A DNA stretch of 64,000 nt from Leucobacter tardus. Lineage in GTDB: Bacteria > Actinomycetota > Actinomycetes > Actinomycetales > Microbacteriaceae. Made by a program: the position numbers and the translations under genes. The notes below the pieces were generated by a model, which had not been told where the DNA came from, ran no database searches, and saw only the letters and a list, made by a program, of their open reading frames with translations. Shown piece after piece: positions 1 to 9,004 of this stretch. Each line of letters opens with the position of its first letter. The first letter of the stretch is position 1. Where the stretch lies: the NCBI RefSeq assembly GCF_017583045.1, contig NZ_JAGFBF010000005.1, forward strand, positions 124,001 through 188,000, in the 5' to 3' direction.

Positions 1-895
1 CGAGGTCCCGTCGCCTGTCGAGCAGGAGTTCGAGCAGTGCGCGTCGCAGCGACGCTTCCGCCGAGACCGTCGCGGCCCGGTGGTCGAGCTGCACCGTGGC
101 CAGGGCGGCGACGAGCCCGATGACGGTCTGATCCGCGTGATCCGGGGCGTGCTCGCCCTGAGTGACGAGGACCCCGTGCAGTTGCCCGGCGTGACCGAGG
201 GTCTGCATCTGCACGCCCTGCTCTCCGGATCCGCGGGCGAGGCCTGCGCGCACGCCTCGGTCGACGAGCAACCGGGCTTCGCGTCGTACCCACTCCGCTG
301 TCGCGGCGTCGCGTTCGGAGCGGGGCGCGTACTCGATGACGCGACCCGTGCGGTCGGTGATGGCGACCCAGCGACCGAGTCGCGCGGCGGCTTCGCGCAC
401 CGCAGCTCCGATGCCGTCGCGGTGCAGCGCGGCACGCGCGATGCCGCGCTGCGATTCGAGCGCCCACGCGTCGCGTGCGTGCGCCTTGGCGTCGAGCAGG
501 CGAGCCGCCGTCTGCACGATCGAGATGAACGCCGTGTCGTACGGCACGCGGAAGAGGGGGAACCCGGTGCGGTCGCATGCACGGACGAACGTCTGCGGGA
601 TGCGGTCCCAGTGCAGTCCGACGGCGATGCCGAGCGCCGTCGCGTCGGCATCGATGAGGCGCTGGACGAACGCATCGGCGGTCTCCTGATCGGCGTGCTG
701 GGAGAGCCGCGCTCCCGTGGTGAGCAGCACGGTACGCGGGGGGAGGAACAGTGCCGGGTCCTCGAGCTCGCTCACGTGCACCCACTGCACCGGACGCTCG
801 TCGGTGTCCGCGCGCACGCCGGCGATCAGCACGAGTCCGAGTTGATACTGGTGCACGAGTGTGCCGAGCTCGATGGTGGTGTAGGTCGGCTCCAT
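1..895 (-). CDS. PucR-family transcriptional regulator (3' end outside window)
   Basis: The reverse strand reads open from an ATG at 895 to the window edge, giving 298 residues without a stop. The start MEPTYTTIELG, the segment VHVSELEDPALFLPP and the later LRRALLELLLDRRRDL are typical of the N-terminal and middle parts of PucR-type regulators. The C-terminal helix-turn-helix expected in this family would lie outside the window. An AGGAG sits a few bases before the ATG. It is divergent from gabT with about 140 bp between them. In Corynebacterium glutamicum a PucR-type protein (GabR) controls the GABA operon, so control of gabTD is the natural inference here; the family assignment is solid, the target is inferred. 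Confidence 0.85.
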   Translation of the reverse strand, partial: MEPTYTTIELGTLVHQYQLGLVLIAGVRADTDERPVQWVHVSELEDPALFLPPRTVLLTTGARLSQHADQETADAFVQRLIDADATALGIAVGLHWDRIPQTFVRACDRTGFPLFRVPYDTAFISIVQTAARLLDAKAHARDAWALESQRGIARAALHRDGIGAAVREAAARLGRWVAITDRTGRVIEYAPRSERDAATAEWVRREARLLVDRGVRAGLARGSGEQGVQMQTLGHAGQLHGVLVTQGEHAPDHADQTVIGLVAALATVQLDHRAATVSAEASLRRALLELLLDRRRDL

Positions 896-997
896 GGATC
901 TCCTCGCATGCGGCACGTTCGACATGGTCTGCCAAAGTGGCGTGTGTCGGGGGTCGGTGACTCCATTGTGGCACGCTGCGAAGTGAGTGCTGGCCTC

Positions 998-1003
998 TAG
1001 GCT
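998..1003 (+). promoter_or_regulatory. Candidate -10 element of gabT
   Basis: TAGGCT matches the TANNNT actinobacterial -10 pattern. It lies 32 nt before the gabT ATG, leaving room for a short leader with the TAGGAGG ribosome-binding site at 1024-1030. No good -35 is visible, which would fit an activator-dependent promoter, but that is inference. Confidence 0.4.
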
Positions 1004-1035
1004 GATGACGTACCAGCGATCCATAGGAGGAACCC

Positions 1036-2379
1036 ATGTCTGCAGCCCCCGTCACCGGCGGTCCGTCGCTCCCGCAGGAGCGGAAGCTCGTCACCAGCAT
1101 CCCCGGGCCGAAGTCCCAGGAACTCCTCGCGCGCAAGAACGCCGCCGTCGCCTCGGGCGTCGGCGTCGCACTGCCCGTCTTCACCGTCGCCGCGGGCGGC
1201 GGGGTGCTCGTCGATGCCGACGGCAACTCGCTCATCGACCTCGGCTCGGGCATCGCTGTGACGGGTGTCGGCAACTCGGCGCCGGCCGTCGTCGAGGCGG
1301 TGAAGGCTCAGGTCGAGCAGTTCACCCACACCTGCTTCACCGTCACGCCGTACGACGGGTACGTCGAGGTCGCCGAGAAGCTCAACGCCATGACGCCGGG
1401 CGACTTCGAGAAGCGTTCGGCGCTCTTCAACACCGGTGCGGAAGCCGTCGAGAACGCGGTCAAGATCGCTCGTCACTACACGAAGAAGAACGCCGTCGTC
1501 GTCTTCGACCACGCGTACCACGGCCGCACGAACCTCACCATGGGGATGACCGCGAAGAACATGCCGTACAAGGATGGCTTCGGTCCGTTCGCGCCCGAGA
1601 TCTACCGTGCGCCGGCTTCGTACCCGTTCCGCGACGGCCTGTCGGGTGCCGAGGCGGCGGAGCAGGCGATTCTGCACATCGAGAAGCAGGTGGGCGCGGC
1701 GAACCTCGCGGCCATCATCATCGAGCCCATCCAGGGCGAGGGCGGCTTCATCGCCCCGGCAGAGGGATTCCTGCCCGCGATCCAGCGCTGGGCGAACGAG
1801 AACGATGTCGTCTTCATCCTCGATGAGGTGCAGACCGGCTTCGCGCGCACCGGCGACATGTTCGCCGCGGATCACGAGGGCGTCACCCCCGATCTCTTCA
1901 CTCTCGCCAAGGGCATCGCCGGCGGTCTGCCGCTCTCGGCGGTCACCGGTCGCGCCGAGATCATGGACTCGGCGCACGCCGGAGGCCTGGGCGGCACCTA
2001 CACCGGAAACCCGATCGCCTGCGCCGCCGCGCTCGCGACGATCGAGACCTACGAGCAGGAGAACCTGACGGAGCGCGCACGCGAGATCGGCGCCATCGTC
2101 TCCGACTTCTTCGCCGACCTGCAGCAGAATGACGACCGCATCGGCGATATCCGCGGACGCGGCGCGATGAGCGCCATCGAGTTCGTCGAGGCGGGCTCGA
2201 AGCGGCCGAACGCCGCACTCGTGGGTGCGGTCGCGAAGACGGCGGGGGAGAATGGTGTTCTGGTGCTCACCTGCGGCACCTACGGCAACGTGATCCGCTT
2301 CCTCCCGCCGCTCGCCATCTCCGACGAGCTGCTGCGCGAGGGCCTGCAGGTCATCGCCGAAGCGATCGCAGCGAACTAA
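1036..2379 (+). CDS. gabT: 4-aminobutyrate--2-oxoglutarate aminotransferase
   Basis: This is a class III PLP-dependent aminotransferase of 447 aa, the usual length for GabT. Visible landmarks are the glycine-rich segment DLGSGIAVTGVGN, FNTGAEAVENAVK, the DEVQTGFARTG motif, and LAKGIAGGLPLS with the likely PLP lysine at about residue 292. The enzyme moves the amino group of GABA to 2-oxoglutarate, giving succinate semialdehyde and glutamate in the cytosol. A strong TAGGAGG precedes the ATG. The next gene, 24 bp downstream, encodes the dehydrogenase that consumes the product, and the divergent PucR gene is the likely regulator. Related substrates such as 5-aminovalerate cannot be excluded. Confidence 0.93.
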   Translation: MSAAPVTGGPSLPQERKLVTSIPGPKSQELLARKNAAVASGVGVALPVFTVAAGGGVLVDADGNSLIDLGSGIAVTGVGNSAPAVVEAVKAQVEQFTHTCFTVTPYDGYVEVAEKLNAMTPGDFEKRSALFNTGAEAVENAVKIARHYTKKNAVVVFDHAYHGRTNLTMGMTAKNMPYKDGFGPFAPEIYRAPASYPFRDGLSGAEAAEQAILHIEKQVGAANLAAIIIEPIQGEGGFIAPAEGFLPAIQRWANENDVVFILDEVQTGFARTGDMFAADHEGVTPDLFTLAKGIAGGLPLSAVTGRAEIMDSAHAGGLGGTYTGNPIACAAALATIETYEQENLTERAREIGAIVSDFFADLQQNDDRIGDIRGRGAMSAIEFVEAGSKRPNAALVGAVAKTAGENGVLVLTCGTYGNVIRFLPPLAISDELLREGLQVIAEAIAAN

Positions 2380-2403
2380 CCGCAACCGAAGGGACACACC
2401 ACT

Positions 2404-3870
2404 ATGGCACTGCAGCAACATGAGCAGGATCTGCTCGACCGCGTTCAGTCCGGCCTCGGCATCGGCGGCACCTGGGAGGCTTCGTCCTCGGGCGCGACCT
2501 TCGACGTGCAGGATCCGGCGACCGGCGAGACCATCAAGTCCATCGCCGATGCCACCGTCGAGGACGCCGTGCGTGCGCTCGACGCGGCCGTCGCCGCTCA
2601 GGACGCCTGGGCCGCAACCTCGACCCGTGAGCGCTCGAACATCCTGCGCCGCGCATTCGACCTGCTCCAGGAGCGCAAGGAGGAGTTCGCGCTGCTCATG
2701 AGCCTCGAGATGGGCAAGCCCATCGCCGAGTCGCGCGGCGAGGTCGGGTACGGCGGAGAGTTCCTGCGCTGGTTCTCGGAAGAGGCCGTGCGCGTGCGCG
2801 GCGACTACCGTCAGAATCCCGAGGGATCGGGCAACATCCTGGTGTCGCACCTGCCCGTCGGCCCCTGCTACTTCATCACGCCGTGGAACTTCCCGCTCGC
2901 GATGGCGACGCGCAAGATCGCTCCGGCGCTGGCCGCGGGCTGCACCGTCGTCATCAAGCCGGCGAAGCTCACCCCGCTGACCACGGTCTACTTCGCGCAG
3001 CTGCTCGAGGAGGCCGGGGTTCCCGCCGGCGTCGTGAACGTCGTACCGACGTCGGGCTCGGGCGCGCAGTCGAACGCGCTCCTCAGCGATCCCCGTCTGC
3101 GGAAGCTCTCCTTCACCGGTTCGACGCCGGTGGGTGTGAAGCTGCTCGAGGCAGCGGCGGGCAACGTGCTGCGCACCTCGATGGAGCTCGGCGGCAACGC
3201 GCCGTTCATCGTGTTCGAAGATGCGGATCTCGATCGCGCAGTCGAGGGCGTCATGCTCGCGAAGTACCGCAACATCGGCCAGGCCTGCACCGCCGCCAAC
3301 CGCGTCATCGTGCACGAGTCGGTCGCCGATGAGTTCGCCCGTCGCGTCTCCGAGCGCGTCGCGAAGATGACCATCGGTCGCGGAGCTGAAGAGGGCAACG
3401 AGATCGGCGCGCTCGTCGACGACAACGCCGTGGCGACCTCCGCACGTCTCGTGGCCGACGCGGTCGAGAACGGTGCCGAGGTGCTTACCGGTGGTCAGGC
3501 GATCGACGGACCGGGACACTTCTTCCAGCCGACCGTCATCGACAAGCTGAGCCCGCAGGCCGCGATCATGCGCGAGGAGATCTTCGGACCCGTGCTCGGG
3601 ATCATCCGCTTCTCCACCGAGGAAGAAGCTGTCGAGATCGCGAACAACACCGAGTACGGGCTGATCAGCTACGTGTTCACGGAGAACATCCACCGCGGAC
3701 ACCGCATGATCGAACAGCTCGAGACCGGCATGATGGGCCTCAACGCGGGGGTGGCGTCCAATGCCGCAGCCCCGTTCGGCGGCGTCAAGCAGTCCGGCAT
3801 CGGACGCGAGGGCGGTGCCGAGGGAATCCACGAGTTCCTCTCGACCAAGTACACGCTGCTGCCGCGCTAA
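2404..3870 (+). CDS. gabD: NAD(P)-dependent succinate-semialdehyde dehydrogenase
   Basis: This 488-aa aldehyde dehydrogenase superfamily protein completes GABA breakdown by oxidising succinate semialdehyde to succinate. Motifs seen are [20 protein letters not shown], the cofactor-loop [16 protein letters not shown] with the general-base glutamate near residue 261, and GQACTAANR with the catalytic cysteine near residue 295. FGPVLG and the C-terminal [15 protein letters not shown] are also family-typical. It follows gabT by 24 bp and is surely cotranscribed. No GABA permease gene is visible nearby. The family is certain; the substrate is assigned from motifs and from gabT. Confidence 0.92.
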   Translation: MALQQHEQDLLDRVQSGLGIGGTWEASSSGATFDVQDPATGETIKSIADATVEDAVRALDAAVAAQDAWAATSTRERSNILRRAFDLLQERKEEFALLMSLEMGKPIAESRGEVGYGGEFLRWFSEEAVRVRGDYRQNPEGSGNILVSHLPVGPCYFITPWNFPLAMATRKIAPALAAGCTVVIKPAKLTPLTTVYFAQLLEEAGVPAGVVNVVPTSGSGAQSNALLSDPRLRKLSFTGSTPVGVKLLEAAAGNVLRTSMELGGNAPFIVFEDADLDRAVEGVMLAKYRNIGQACTAANRVIVHESVADEFARRVSERVAKMTIGRGAEEGNEIGALVDDNAVATSARLVADAVENGAEVLTGGQAIDGPGHFFQPTVIDKLSPQAAIMREEIFGPVLGIIRFSTEEEAVEIANNTEYGLISYVFTENIHRGHRMIEQLETGMMGLNAGVASNAAAPFGGVKQSGIGREGGAEGIHEFLSTKYTLLPR

Positions 3871-3883
3871 CCGGTGATCAGCG

Positions 3884-3921
3884 GAACGGGCGTCTCACCC
3901 CTCGGGGTGCGGCGCCCGTTC
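3884..3921. terminator. Convergent gabD / rsmD hairpin
   Basis: The arms GAACGGGCG (3884-3892) and CGCCCGTTC (3913-3921) pair perfectly and enclose a second stem CACCCC/GGGGTG. It lies between convergent genes and overlaps the last codons of rsmD, so it probably ends transcription from both sides. Confidence 0.65.
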
Positions 3922-4497
3922 GTCGTTCGCGGGTTCCGCCCACCAGAGCACCGTCTCGCCGTAGCGCTTCTCGCGCACCTGCACGAGACCGGCCGGCCAT
4001 ACCGGTTCGGGGGAGCGGCTGCTGCGCTCGACGAGGACGACACCATCATCGTCGAGGAGAGGGACGAGCGCGGAGAGGTTCGCGCCGAGTGACGGCTCAT
4101 CGAGGTCGTAGGGCGGATCCAGCATGATCACGTCCCACCGAGCCGTGGTCCCGGCAGCATCCAGAAATGCCTGCACCGATTGCCGCTCGACCGAGATGCT
4201 CGGGGCGTCGTCGTTGCGGAAGGCGCCCCGGACCGTCCGCGCGTTGCGCGCGGCGACCTGGGCGGCGGGCGCGTGCCGCTCGATCAGGGTCACCGATGAC
4301 GCGCCGCGACTCGCAGCCTCGAGACCCAAGGCTCCGGACCCCGCGTACAGGTCGAGCACGTGCACGCCCTCGACGAGGTCCCAGGAGGTCAGCGTCGAGA
4401 AGATCGCCTCGCGCACGCGGTCGCTCGTGGGGCGGGTTCCCGACTTCGGCACCTCGATGCGGAGCGAACCGGCGCGACCGGCGATGATTCTCGTCAT
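3895..4497 (-). CDS. rsmD: 16S rRNA (guanine(966)-N(2))-methyltransferase
   Basis: This 200-aa protein matches the E. coli RsmD size. It begins MTRIIAGRAGS, followed by PTSDRVREAIFSTL. The SAM-binding segment LDLYAGSGALGLEA is next, and the catalytic DPPYDLDEP motif of N-methyltransferases follows. It methylates G966 of 16S rRNA during 30S assembly. A longer reading frame extends upstream, but the chosen ATG fits the family start and has a TACGCT hexamer 6 nt before it. It is divergent from recG, as in many actinobacteria. Confidence 0.92.
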   Translation of the reverse strand: MTRIIAGRAGSLRIEVPKSGTRPTSDRVREAIFSTLTSWDLVEGVHVLDLYAGSGALGLEAASRGASSVTLIERHAPAAQVAARNARTVRGAFRNDDAPSISVERQSVQAFLDAAGTTARWDVIMLDPPYDLDEPSLGANLSALVPLLDDDGVVLVERSSRSPEPVWPAGLVQVREKRYGETVLWWAEPANDERAPHPEG

Positions 4498-4503
4498 TCT
4501 CCG

Positions 4504-4509
4504 AGCGTA
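4504..4509 (-). promoter_or_regulatory. Leaderless-type -10 of rsmD
   Basis: TACGCT on the minus strand lies 6 nt before the rsmD ATG, so a transcript would start at or next to the start codon. The spacer CGGAGA could alternatively act as a ribosome-binding site. Confidence 0.45.
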
Positions 4510-4576
4510 GCGGTGCGATCCGGTGCGGTGCGCGTGTCGCGACCGGAGGCGCAGCACCGGAGTCAGGGGTTCCCAC

Positions 4577-4582
4577 TACCCT
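4577..4582 (+). promoter_or_regulatory. Leaderless-type -10 of recG
   Basis: TACCCT is separated from the recG ATG at 4589 by 6 nt (GGAACC), placing the predicted transcript start at the start codon. Confidence 0.5.
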
Positions 4583-4588
4583 GGAACC

Positions 4589-6862
4589 ATGACCAGCCCG
4601 CAGCTTTCGGCCGCACCGAGCGACCCGCTCGATCGCGACCTCGCCGGGGTGGTCGGGGGCAAGACGGCGAAGGCGCTCGAGAAGGCGTTCGACATGCACT
4701 CGGTGCGCGACCTGCTCTGGCACTTCCCGCGCCGGTATTCGAACCGGGGCGAGTTGACCCCGCTCACCGGTTTGCCGGTCGGGGAGCACGTGACGGTGAT
4801 GGCGCAGGTCATCGATGTGCGTGAACGGTCGATGCAGAAGCGCCACGGCAAGATTCTCGAGGTGCGCATCACCGACGGGCAGGGAAGTCTCAGCCTGACG
4901 TTCTTTAACCAGGCGTGGCGCGCATCGCAGTTGTTCGCAGGCAAGCAGGGGATCTTCTCGGGCAAGGTCAGCGAGTATCGCGGCAACCTGCAGCTGCAGC
5001 ACCCGGACTATCAGCTGTTCGACGATCGTCCCGGTGGCATCGGTCTCGGGGGAGCCGACGACGAAACAGCAGCAGGTGCTGACATGTCGGCGGAGAAGTC
5101 GCGCGAGCTGCAGGAGTCTGCGGCGAAGGCGTGGGCCGACCGGCCGATTCCGATCTACCCGGCGACGGCGACGCTGCCGAGCTGGTCGATCGAGAAGGCT
5201 GTGGGTGTCGCGCTTGAGGTGCTGCCCGAGGTCGAGGATCCGCTTCCGCCCGAGATCCGCCGGTCCGAGAACGTCTTCGAGCTCCGTGCCGCGCTCGAGC
5301 AGATCCATCGACCCGAGCGCAACGTCGACTGGAAGCAAGCGCGCGACAGCATGCGCTTCCGCGAGGCCTTCGAGCTGCAACTGGCGCTCCTCGACCGGCG
5401 ACGACGCGCTGGGTTGGAGTCGAGCGAACCTCGTCCCCCGCGAGACGGGGGACTTCGCGACCGATTCGACGCGGCACTGCCCTTCGCGCTGACGGGCGAC
5501 CAGCGCGCAGCGGGCGAGCGGATCGCGCTCGAGCTCTCCGAACCGCACCCCATGCACCGTCTGCTCCAAGGCGAGGTCGGTTCCGGAAAGACGATCGTCG
5601 CGCTGCGCGCCATGCTGCAGGTGGCGGAGGGCGGAGGGCAGAGCGCGCTCCTTGCGCCCACTGAAGTGCTGGCGTCCCAGCACTACCGCTCCATCGTCGA
5701 CGCGCTCGGTCCGCAGCTCGCATCCGAGTTGAATCCCGTCCTCGTCACCGGCAGTAGGCCCGCCTCCGAACGGCAACGGGCGCTGCTCTCGCTCGCTTCC
5801 GGCAACTCCCGCATCGCCATCGGCACGCACGCACTGCTGAGCGAGGGGGTGACCTTCTACGACCTCGGACTCGTCATCATCGATGAGCAACACCGGTTCG
5901 GCGTCGAACAGCGCGAAACCCTCCGGCGCAAAGGGGCGCAACCGCACGTGCTCGCGATGACCGCGACACCGATTCCGCGTACCGTCGCGTTGACGGCGTT
6001 CGGCGACCTTGAGGTGACCACGATCCGAGAGCTCCCTCCGGGGCGGCTCGGGATCGAGAGCTTCACCGTGCCGCAGCTCGAGATGCCGGCGCGGTTCGCG
6101 CGGGTGTGGACGCGCACCCTCGAAGAGGTGGCCTCCGGGAGGCAGGTCTACATCGTGTGTCCGGCCATCGCCCCGAACCAGGCTGAAGCCGGCCTGAGCG
6201 ACGCCGACCCCGAGGATGGTTCGGGCTCCGAGGCCGTACCGAAGCCGCCGATGGTGAACGTCGAAGAGACCGTCGCCTGGCTGCAATCGCAGCCCGAATT
6301 CGCCGGCATACGGGTCGCCGCGCTCACCGGAGCGATGAAGGGGGACGCGAAAGACGCCGTGATGAGCGCGTTCGTCTCGGGTGAAGTGCAGGTGCTCGTG
6401 GCGACGACGGTCATCGAGGTCGGCGTCAACGTGCCGAACGCGTCCACCATGATCGTGCTCGATGCCGACCGGTTCGGCATCTCGCAGCTGCACCAGCTCC
6501 GCGGTCGCGTCGGTCGAGGCGAGCACGCGGGGCTCTGCCTGCTCGTCACTCGAGCGGCGGAGGGCACCCCGGCTCGCGCCCGTGTCGACGCCGTCGCCGA
6601 AACGACCGACGGGTTCGTGCTGGCCGAGGTCGATCTCGAGCAGCGACGCGAGGGCAATATCCTCGGCACCGAGCAGTCCGGCGGTAAATCCACGTTGCGC
6701 CTACTGCGCGTCGCCGAGCACGGCGACCTGATCGAACATGCCCGGGGCGTGGCCGGCGAGCTTCTCGATCAGGATCCCGAACTCGCACGCGCTCCCGGAC
6801 TCCGTCGCACGCTCGAGCGTGAGACGCGTGCCGGACACCTCGAGAACCTCGCCAAGTCGTGA
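4589..6862 (+). CDS. recG: ATP-dependent DNA helicase RecG
   Basis: This 757-aa superfamily 2 helicase acts on stalled replication forks and Holliday junctions. The N-terminal part carries the wedge/OB domain (DLLWHFPRRYSNR and the following strands). Walker A GEVGSGKT has its lysine at about residue 334. The DEQH box is at about 432-435 within IIDEQHRFGVEQR, and MTATPIPRT and the C-terminal helicase motif QLRGRVGRG follow. The frame is open for 22 more codons upstream, but the ATG at 4589 is preferred because of its TACCCT-N6-ATG context and because it avoids a long extension. An acidic insert near AEAGLSDADPEDGSGSE is probably a surface loop. Confidence 0.95.
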   Translation: MTSPQLSAAPSDPLDRDLAGVVGGKTAKALEKAFDMHSVRDLLWHFPRRYSNRGELTPLTGLPVGEHVTVMAQVIDVRERSMQKRHGKILEVRITDGQGSLSLTFFNQAWRASQLFAGKQGIFSGKVSEYRGNLQLQHPDYQLFDDRPGGIGLGGADDETAAGADMSAEKSRELQESAAKAWADRPIPIYPATATLPSWSIEKAVGVALEVLPEVEDPLPPEIRRSENVFELRAALEQIHRPERNVDWKQARDSMRFREAFELQLALLDRRRRAGLESSEPRPPRDGGLRDRFDAALPFALTGDQRAAGERIALELSEPHPMHRLLQGEVGSGKTIVALRAMLQVAEGGGQSALLAPTEVLASQHYRSIVDALGPQLASELNPVLVTGSRPASERQRALLSLASGNSRIAIGTHALLSEGVTFYDLGLVIIDEQHRFGVEQRETLRRKGAQPHVLAMTATPIPRTVALTAFGDLEVTTIRELPPGRLGIESFTVPQLEMPARFARVWTRTLEEVASGRQVYIVCPAIAPNQAEAGLSDADPEDGSGSEAVPKPPMVNVEETVAWLQSQPEFAGIRVAALTGAMKGDAKDAVMSAFVSGEVQVLVATTVIEVGVNVPNASTMIVLDADRFGISQLHQLRGRVGRGEHAGLCLLVTRAAEGTPARARVDAVAETTDGFVLAEVDLEQRREGNILGTEQSGGKSTLRLLRVAEHGDLIEHARGVAGELLDQDPELARAPGLRRTLERETRAGHLENLAKS

Positions 6863-6932
6863 CCATCAGATGGTCGTGGCTGGCAGTTGCTCGTCGCGGC
6901 GCGTTTGCAGGGGCTGCAAAGCAATCATCTTC

Positions 6933-6938
6933 TAGGCT
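6933..6938 (+). promoter_or_regulatory. Leaderless-type -10 of coaD
   Basis: TAGGCT is followed by 6 nt (GGAAAC) and then the coaD ATG at 6945. Confidence 0.5.
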
Positions 6939-6944
6939 GGAAAC

Positions 6945-7439
6945 ATGAGCAGGATCGCAGTCGTTCCCGGTTCCTTCGATCCGGTCACTCTCGGCCATCT
7001 CGATGTCATTCGGCGGGCAGCCACCGTCTTCGACGAGGTGCACGTGCTCGTGGTGCACAATCCCGGCAAGAACGCGATGCTGCCGATCTCCGAACGCATC
7101 ACGCTCATCGAGAAGTCCATCGCCGAAGACTCGTCGATCGGCGGGAACATCACGGTCGCCTCATGGTCGGTCGGTCTACTGGTCGATTACTGCACCGAGG
7201 TCGGTGCCAACGTGCTCGTGAAGGGCATCCGGTCGCAGATCGACGTCGCCTACGAGACGCCGATGGTGCTGATGAACCGCAGCCTCGCGAACGTGGAGAC
7301 CGTGTTCATGCTGCCGGACCCCGCGCACGCGCACGTCTCGAGCACGCTCGTGCGTCAGGTCTCATCGATGGGCGGCGACGTGAGCGACTACGTGCCGCCG
7401 GCCGTCGCGAGGTTCCTCGCTGCGGCGCGTCCCGCCTGA
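6945..7439 (+). CDS. coaD: Pantetheine-phosphate adenylyltransferase
   Basis: This 164-aa nucleotidyltransferase catalyses the penultimate step of coenzyme A synthesis, transferring AMP from ATP to 4'-phosphopantetheine. The start [15 protein letters not shown] contains the T-x-G-H nucleotide-binding motif (residues 15-18). [19 protein letters not shown] and the C-terminal [20 protein letters not shown] are hallmarks of CoaD. It lies between recG and the yceD-rpmF pair, a common actinobacterial order. The last CoA step, coaE, is elsewhere in this window. Confidence 0.96.
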   Translation: MSRIAVVPGSFDPVTLGHLDVIRRAATVFDEVHVLVVHNPGKNAMLPISERITLIEKSIAEDSSIGGNITVASWSVGLLVDYCTEVGANVLVKGIRSQIDVAYETPMVLMNRSLANVETVFMLPDPAHAHVSSTLVRQVSSMGGDVSDYVPPAVARFLAAARPA

Positions 7440-7464
7440 GGATGCCGACCGCCTCGATCCCCGT

Positions 7465-7470
7465 TAGGAT
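7465..7470 (+). promoter_or_regulatory. Leaderless-type -10 of yceD
   Basis: TAGGAT, a 6-nt spacer (GTTCCG), then the GTG start at 7477. Confidence 0.5.
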
Positions 7471-7476
7471 GTTCCG

Positions 7477-8028
7477 GTGACTTCACCCAGTGTCTACCGA
7501 GAGAACGTACGCGACCTCATCAATCGCCCAGGCGAGATGCGCGAGCGCGACCGTGAGCTCACCGTGCCCGAGCAACTGGGGGAGGCGCTCGCCTCTGTTC
7601 CAGTCGGCAGTTCGATGGACCTCGCGGTGCGGCTCGAATCGGTGCACGAGGGGATCCTCGTGTCCGCCGACGTGGCGACGACGATGCACGCCGAGTGCGG
7701 TCGATGTCTCACCCAGTTCGACGCGCCGTTCAATGTCGAATTCCAGGAGCTTTTCGCGTATACTCCTACGGAGGCCGATGAGTACGGGGTTCACGGTGAT
7801 CACGTGGATCTTGAACCCCCGCTCAGAGACGCGGTAGTGCTCGCACTGCCGTTCCAGCCTGTGTGTCGCCCGGACTGTCCGGGGCTCGACCCCGAGTCCG
7901 GTGAGCTGCGTGATGCCGAGGCTGCGGTGGTGCCCGAAGCGGATGTGGATCCGCGATGGGCGGCGCTGGCTCAGTTCAGGGCTGAAAATGGACCTGGCTC
8001 GGGCGATCCCGAGTCTGCAAGCAACTAG
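7477..8028 (+). CDS. yceD: YceD/DUF177 family protein
   Basis: This 183-aa protein belongs to the DUF177 (YceD) family, which is linked to 23S rRNA accumulation and usually sits directly before rpmF, as here (13 bp gap). Two cysteine pairs are visible, in ECGRCLTQF and CRPDCPGL, which could form a metal site or redox pair. The GTG start at 7477 is set by the TAGGAT-N6-GTG context; no better start is near. The exact biochemical role is not established. Confidence 0.88.
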   Translation: MTSPSVYRENVRDLINRPGEMRERDRELTVPEQLGEALASVPVGSSMDLAVRLESVHEGILVSADVATTMHAECGRCLTQFDAPFNVEFQELFAYTPTEADEYGVHGDHVDLEPPLRDAVVLALPFQPVCRPDCPGLDPESGELRDAEAAVVPEADVDPRWAALAQFRAENGPGSGDPESASN

Positions 8029-8041
8029 GAAAGAGAACACC

Positions 8042-8245
8042 ATGGCTGTTCCCAAGCGGAAGATGTCGCGCTCGAACACTCGTACCCGTCGTTCGGCGTG
8101 GAAGGCTCAGGCCCCCAAGCTCGTGAAGACCGTCGAGAACGGCAAGACCGTCTACAGTCTTCCCCACCGCGCACGCGTGGTCGAGGATCAGGCGGGCACG
8201 CCCCTGTTCCTCGAGTACAAGGGCCGCAAGGTCGCCGACGCGTAA
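8042..8245 (+). CDS. rpmF: 50S ribosomal protein L32, cysteine-free form
   Basis: This 67-aa basic protein starts [18 protein letters not shown], the invariant L32 opening. The zinc-ribbon cysteine pairs of the usual L32 are absent; the C-terminal part reads [24 protein letters not shown]. Such cysteine-free, zinc-independent L32 forms are known in actinobacteria. It is preceded by AGGAAAGAG and is only 6 bp from rnc. A longer in-frame extension into yceD is rejected because of the conserved start. Confidence 0.95.
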   Translation: MAVPKRKMSRSNTRTRRSAWKAQAPKLVKTVENGKTVYSLPHRARVVEDQAGTPLFLEYKGRKVADA

Positions 8246-8251
8246 GGCGCG

Positions 8252-8998
8252 GTGGTGAACGGGAACGACACGTCGATCCCGCGTACCGAGCACGGAGAGC
8301 CGTCGGAGTCGCTTCAGGGCGACACCGGCGGCTTTCTTGATGCGTTCGACGTGGCGATCGATCCTCAGCTGCTCGAGCTCGCGCTGACCCACCGATCGTG
8401 GTCTGCCGAGCATGACAGCGCGCCGCATAACGAGCGCCTCGAGTTTCTCGGCGACTCGATTCTCGGGCAGGCGGTCACCGTGTGGCTGTACCGCGAGTAT
8501 CCGGAGCTTCCCGAGGGCGAGCTCGCCCGTCGTCGCGCCGCGCTGGTCTCGACCGTCGCGCTCGCCGAGGTCGCCCGCGGCATCGGTCTCGGTCGCTGGC
8601 TGCGTCTCGGAAAGGGCGAGAAGCGGACCGGCGGACGCGACAAGGACTCGATCCTCGCCGACACCGTCGAAGCGATCATCGGCGCCGTGTTTCTCTCGAC
8701 GACCCCCGCGACGGCCGAGCGCTTCGTGCTCGATCTGATCGCGCCGTTGCTCGAGGATCCGACGCGATTCACCATCGCGCTCGATCCGAAGACGGTGCTG
8801 CAGACCGAGGCCGCGAAGCGTGGCTTGCCGCACCCGGTGTACCAGGTCACCGGCGAGGGGCCGGATCACGACCGCCGCTACACGGCGGTCGTCGAGGTGT
8901 CCGGCGCGACGGGTTCAGGAACCGCGACGAGCAAGAAGGCGGCTGAGCTGCTCGCTGCGCGCGACGCCGCCGAACAGCTCACCCGTACGTCACGGTAA
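8252..8998 (+). CDS. rnc: Ribonuclease III
   Basis: This 248-aa enzyme has the RNase III signature NERLEFLGDS at residues 60-69 and the second acidic site DTVEAIIGAVFL. A C-terminal double-stranded RNA-binding domain starts near DPKTVLQTEAAKRG. It cleaves double-stranded RNA in rRNA processing and mRNA turnover. The start is a GTG 6 bp after rpmF, and an unconserved stretch of about 30 residues precedes the catalytic domain. mutM follows after 6 bp, so rpmF-rnc-mutM is one operon. Confidence 0.95.
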   Translation: MVNGNDTSIPRTEHGEPSESLQGDTGGFLDAFDVAIDPQLLELALTHRSWSAEHDSAPHNERLEFLGDSILGQAVTVWLYREYPELPEGELARRRAALVSTVALAEVARGIGLGRWLRLGKGEKRTGGRDKDSILADTVEAIIGAVFLSTTPATAERFVLDLIAPLLEDPTRFTIALDPKTVLQTEAAKRGLPHPVYQVTGEGPDHDRRYTAVVEVSGATGSGTATSKKAAELLAARDAAEQLTRTSR

Positions 8999-9004
8999 CC
9001 CGCG

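Noticed and set aside
80-1000. A 306-codon plus-strand frame at the left edge
   Set aside because: The minus strand encodes a clear PucR-family protein here; the plus frame is its shadow.
997-3831. A 944-codon open frame antisense to gabT-gabD
   Set aside because: It mirrors the codon periodicity of two well-conserved genes on the other strand, has arginine- and histidine-rich low-complexity translation and no family motifs. Similar long antisense frames at 4097-6526, 20672-22111, 22381-24585 and 23259-27302 were rejected for the same reason.
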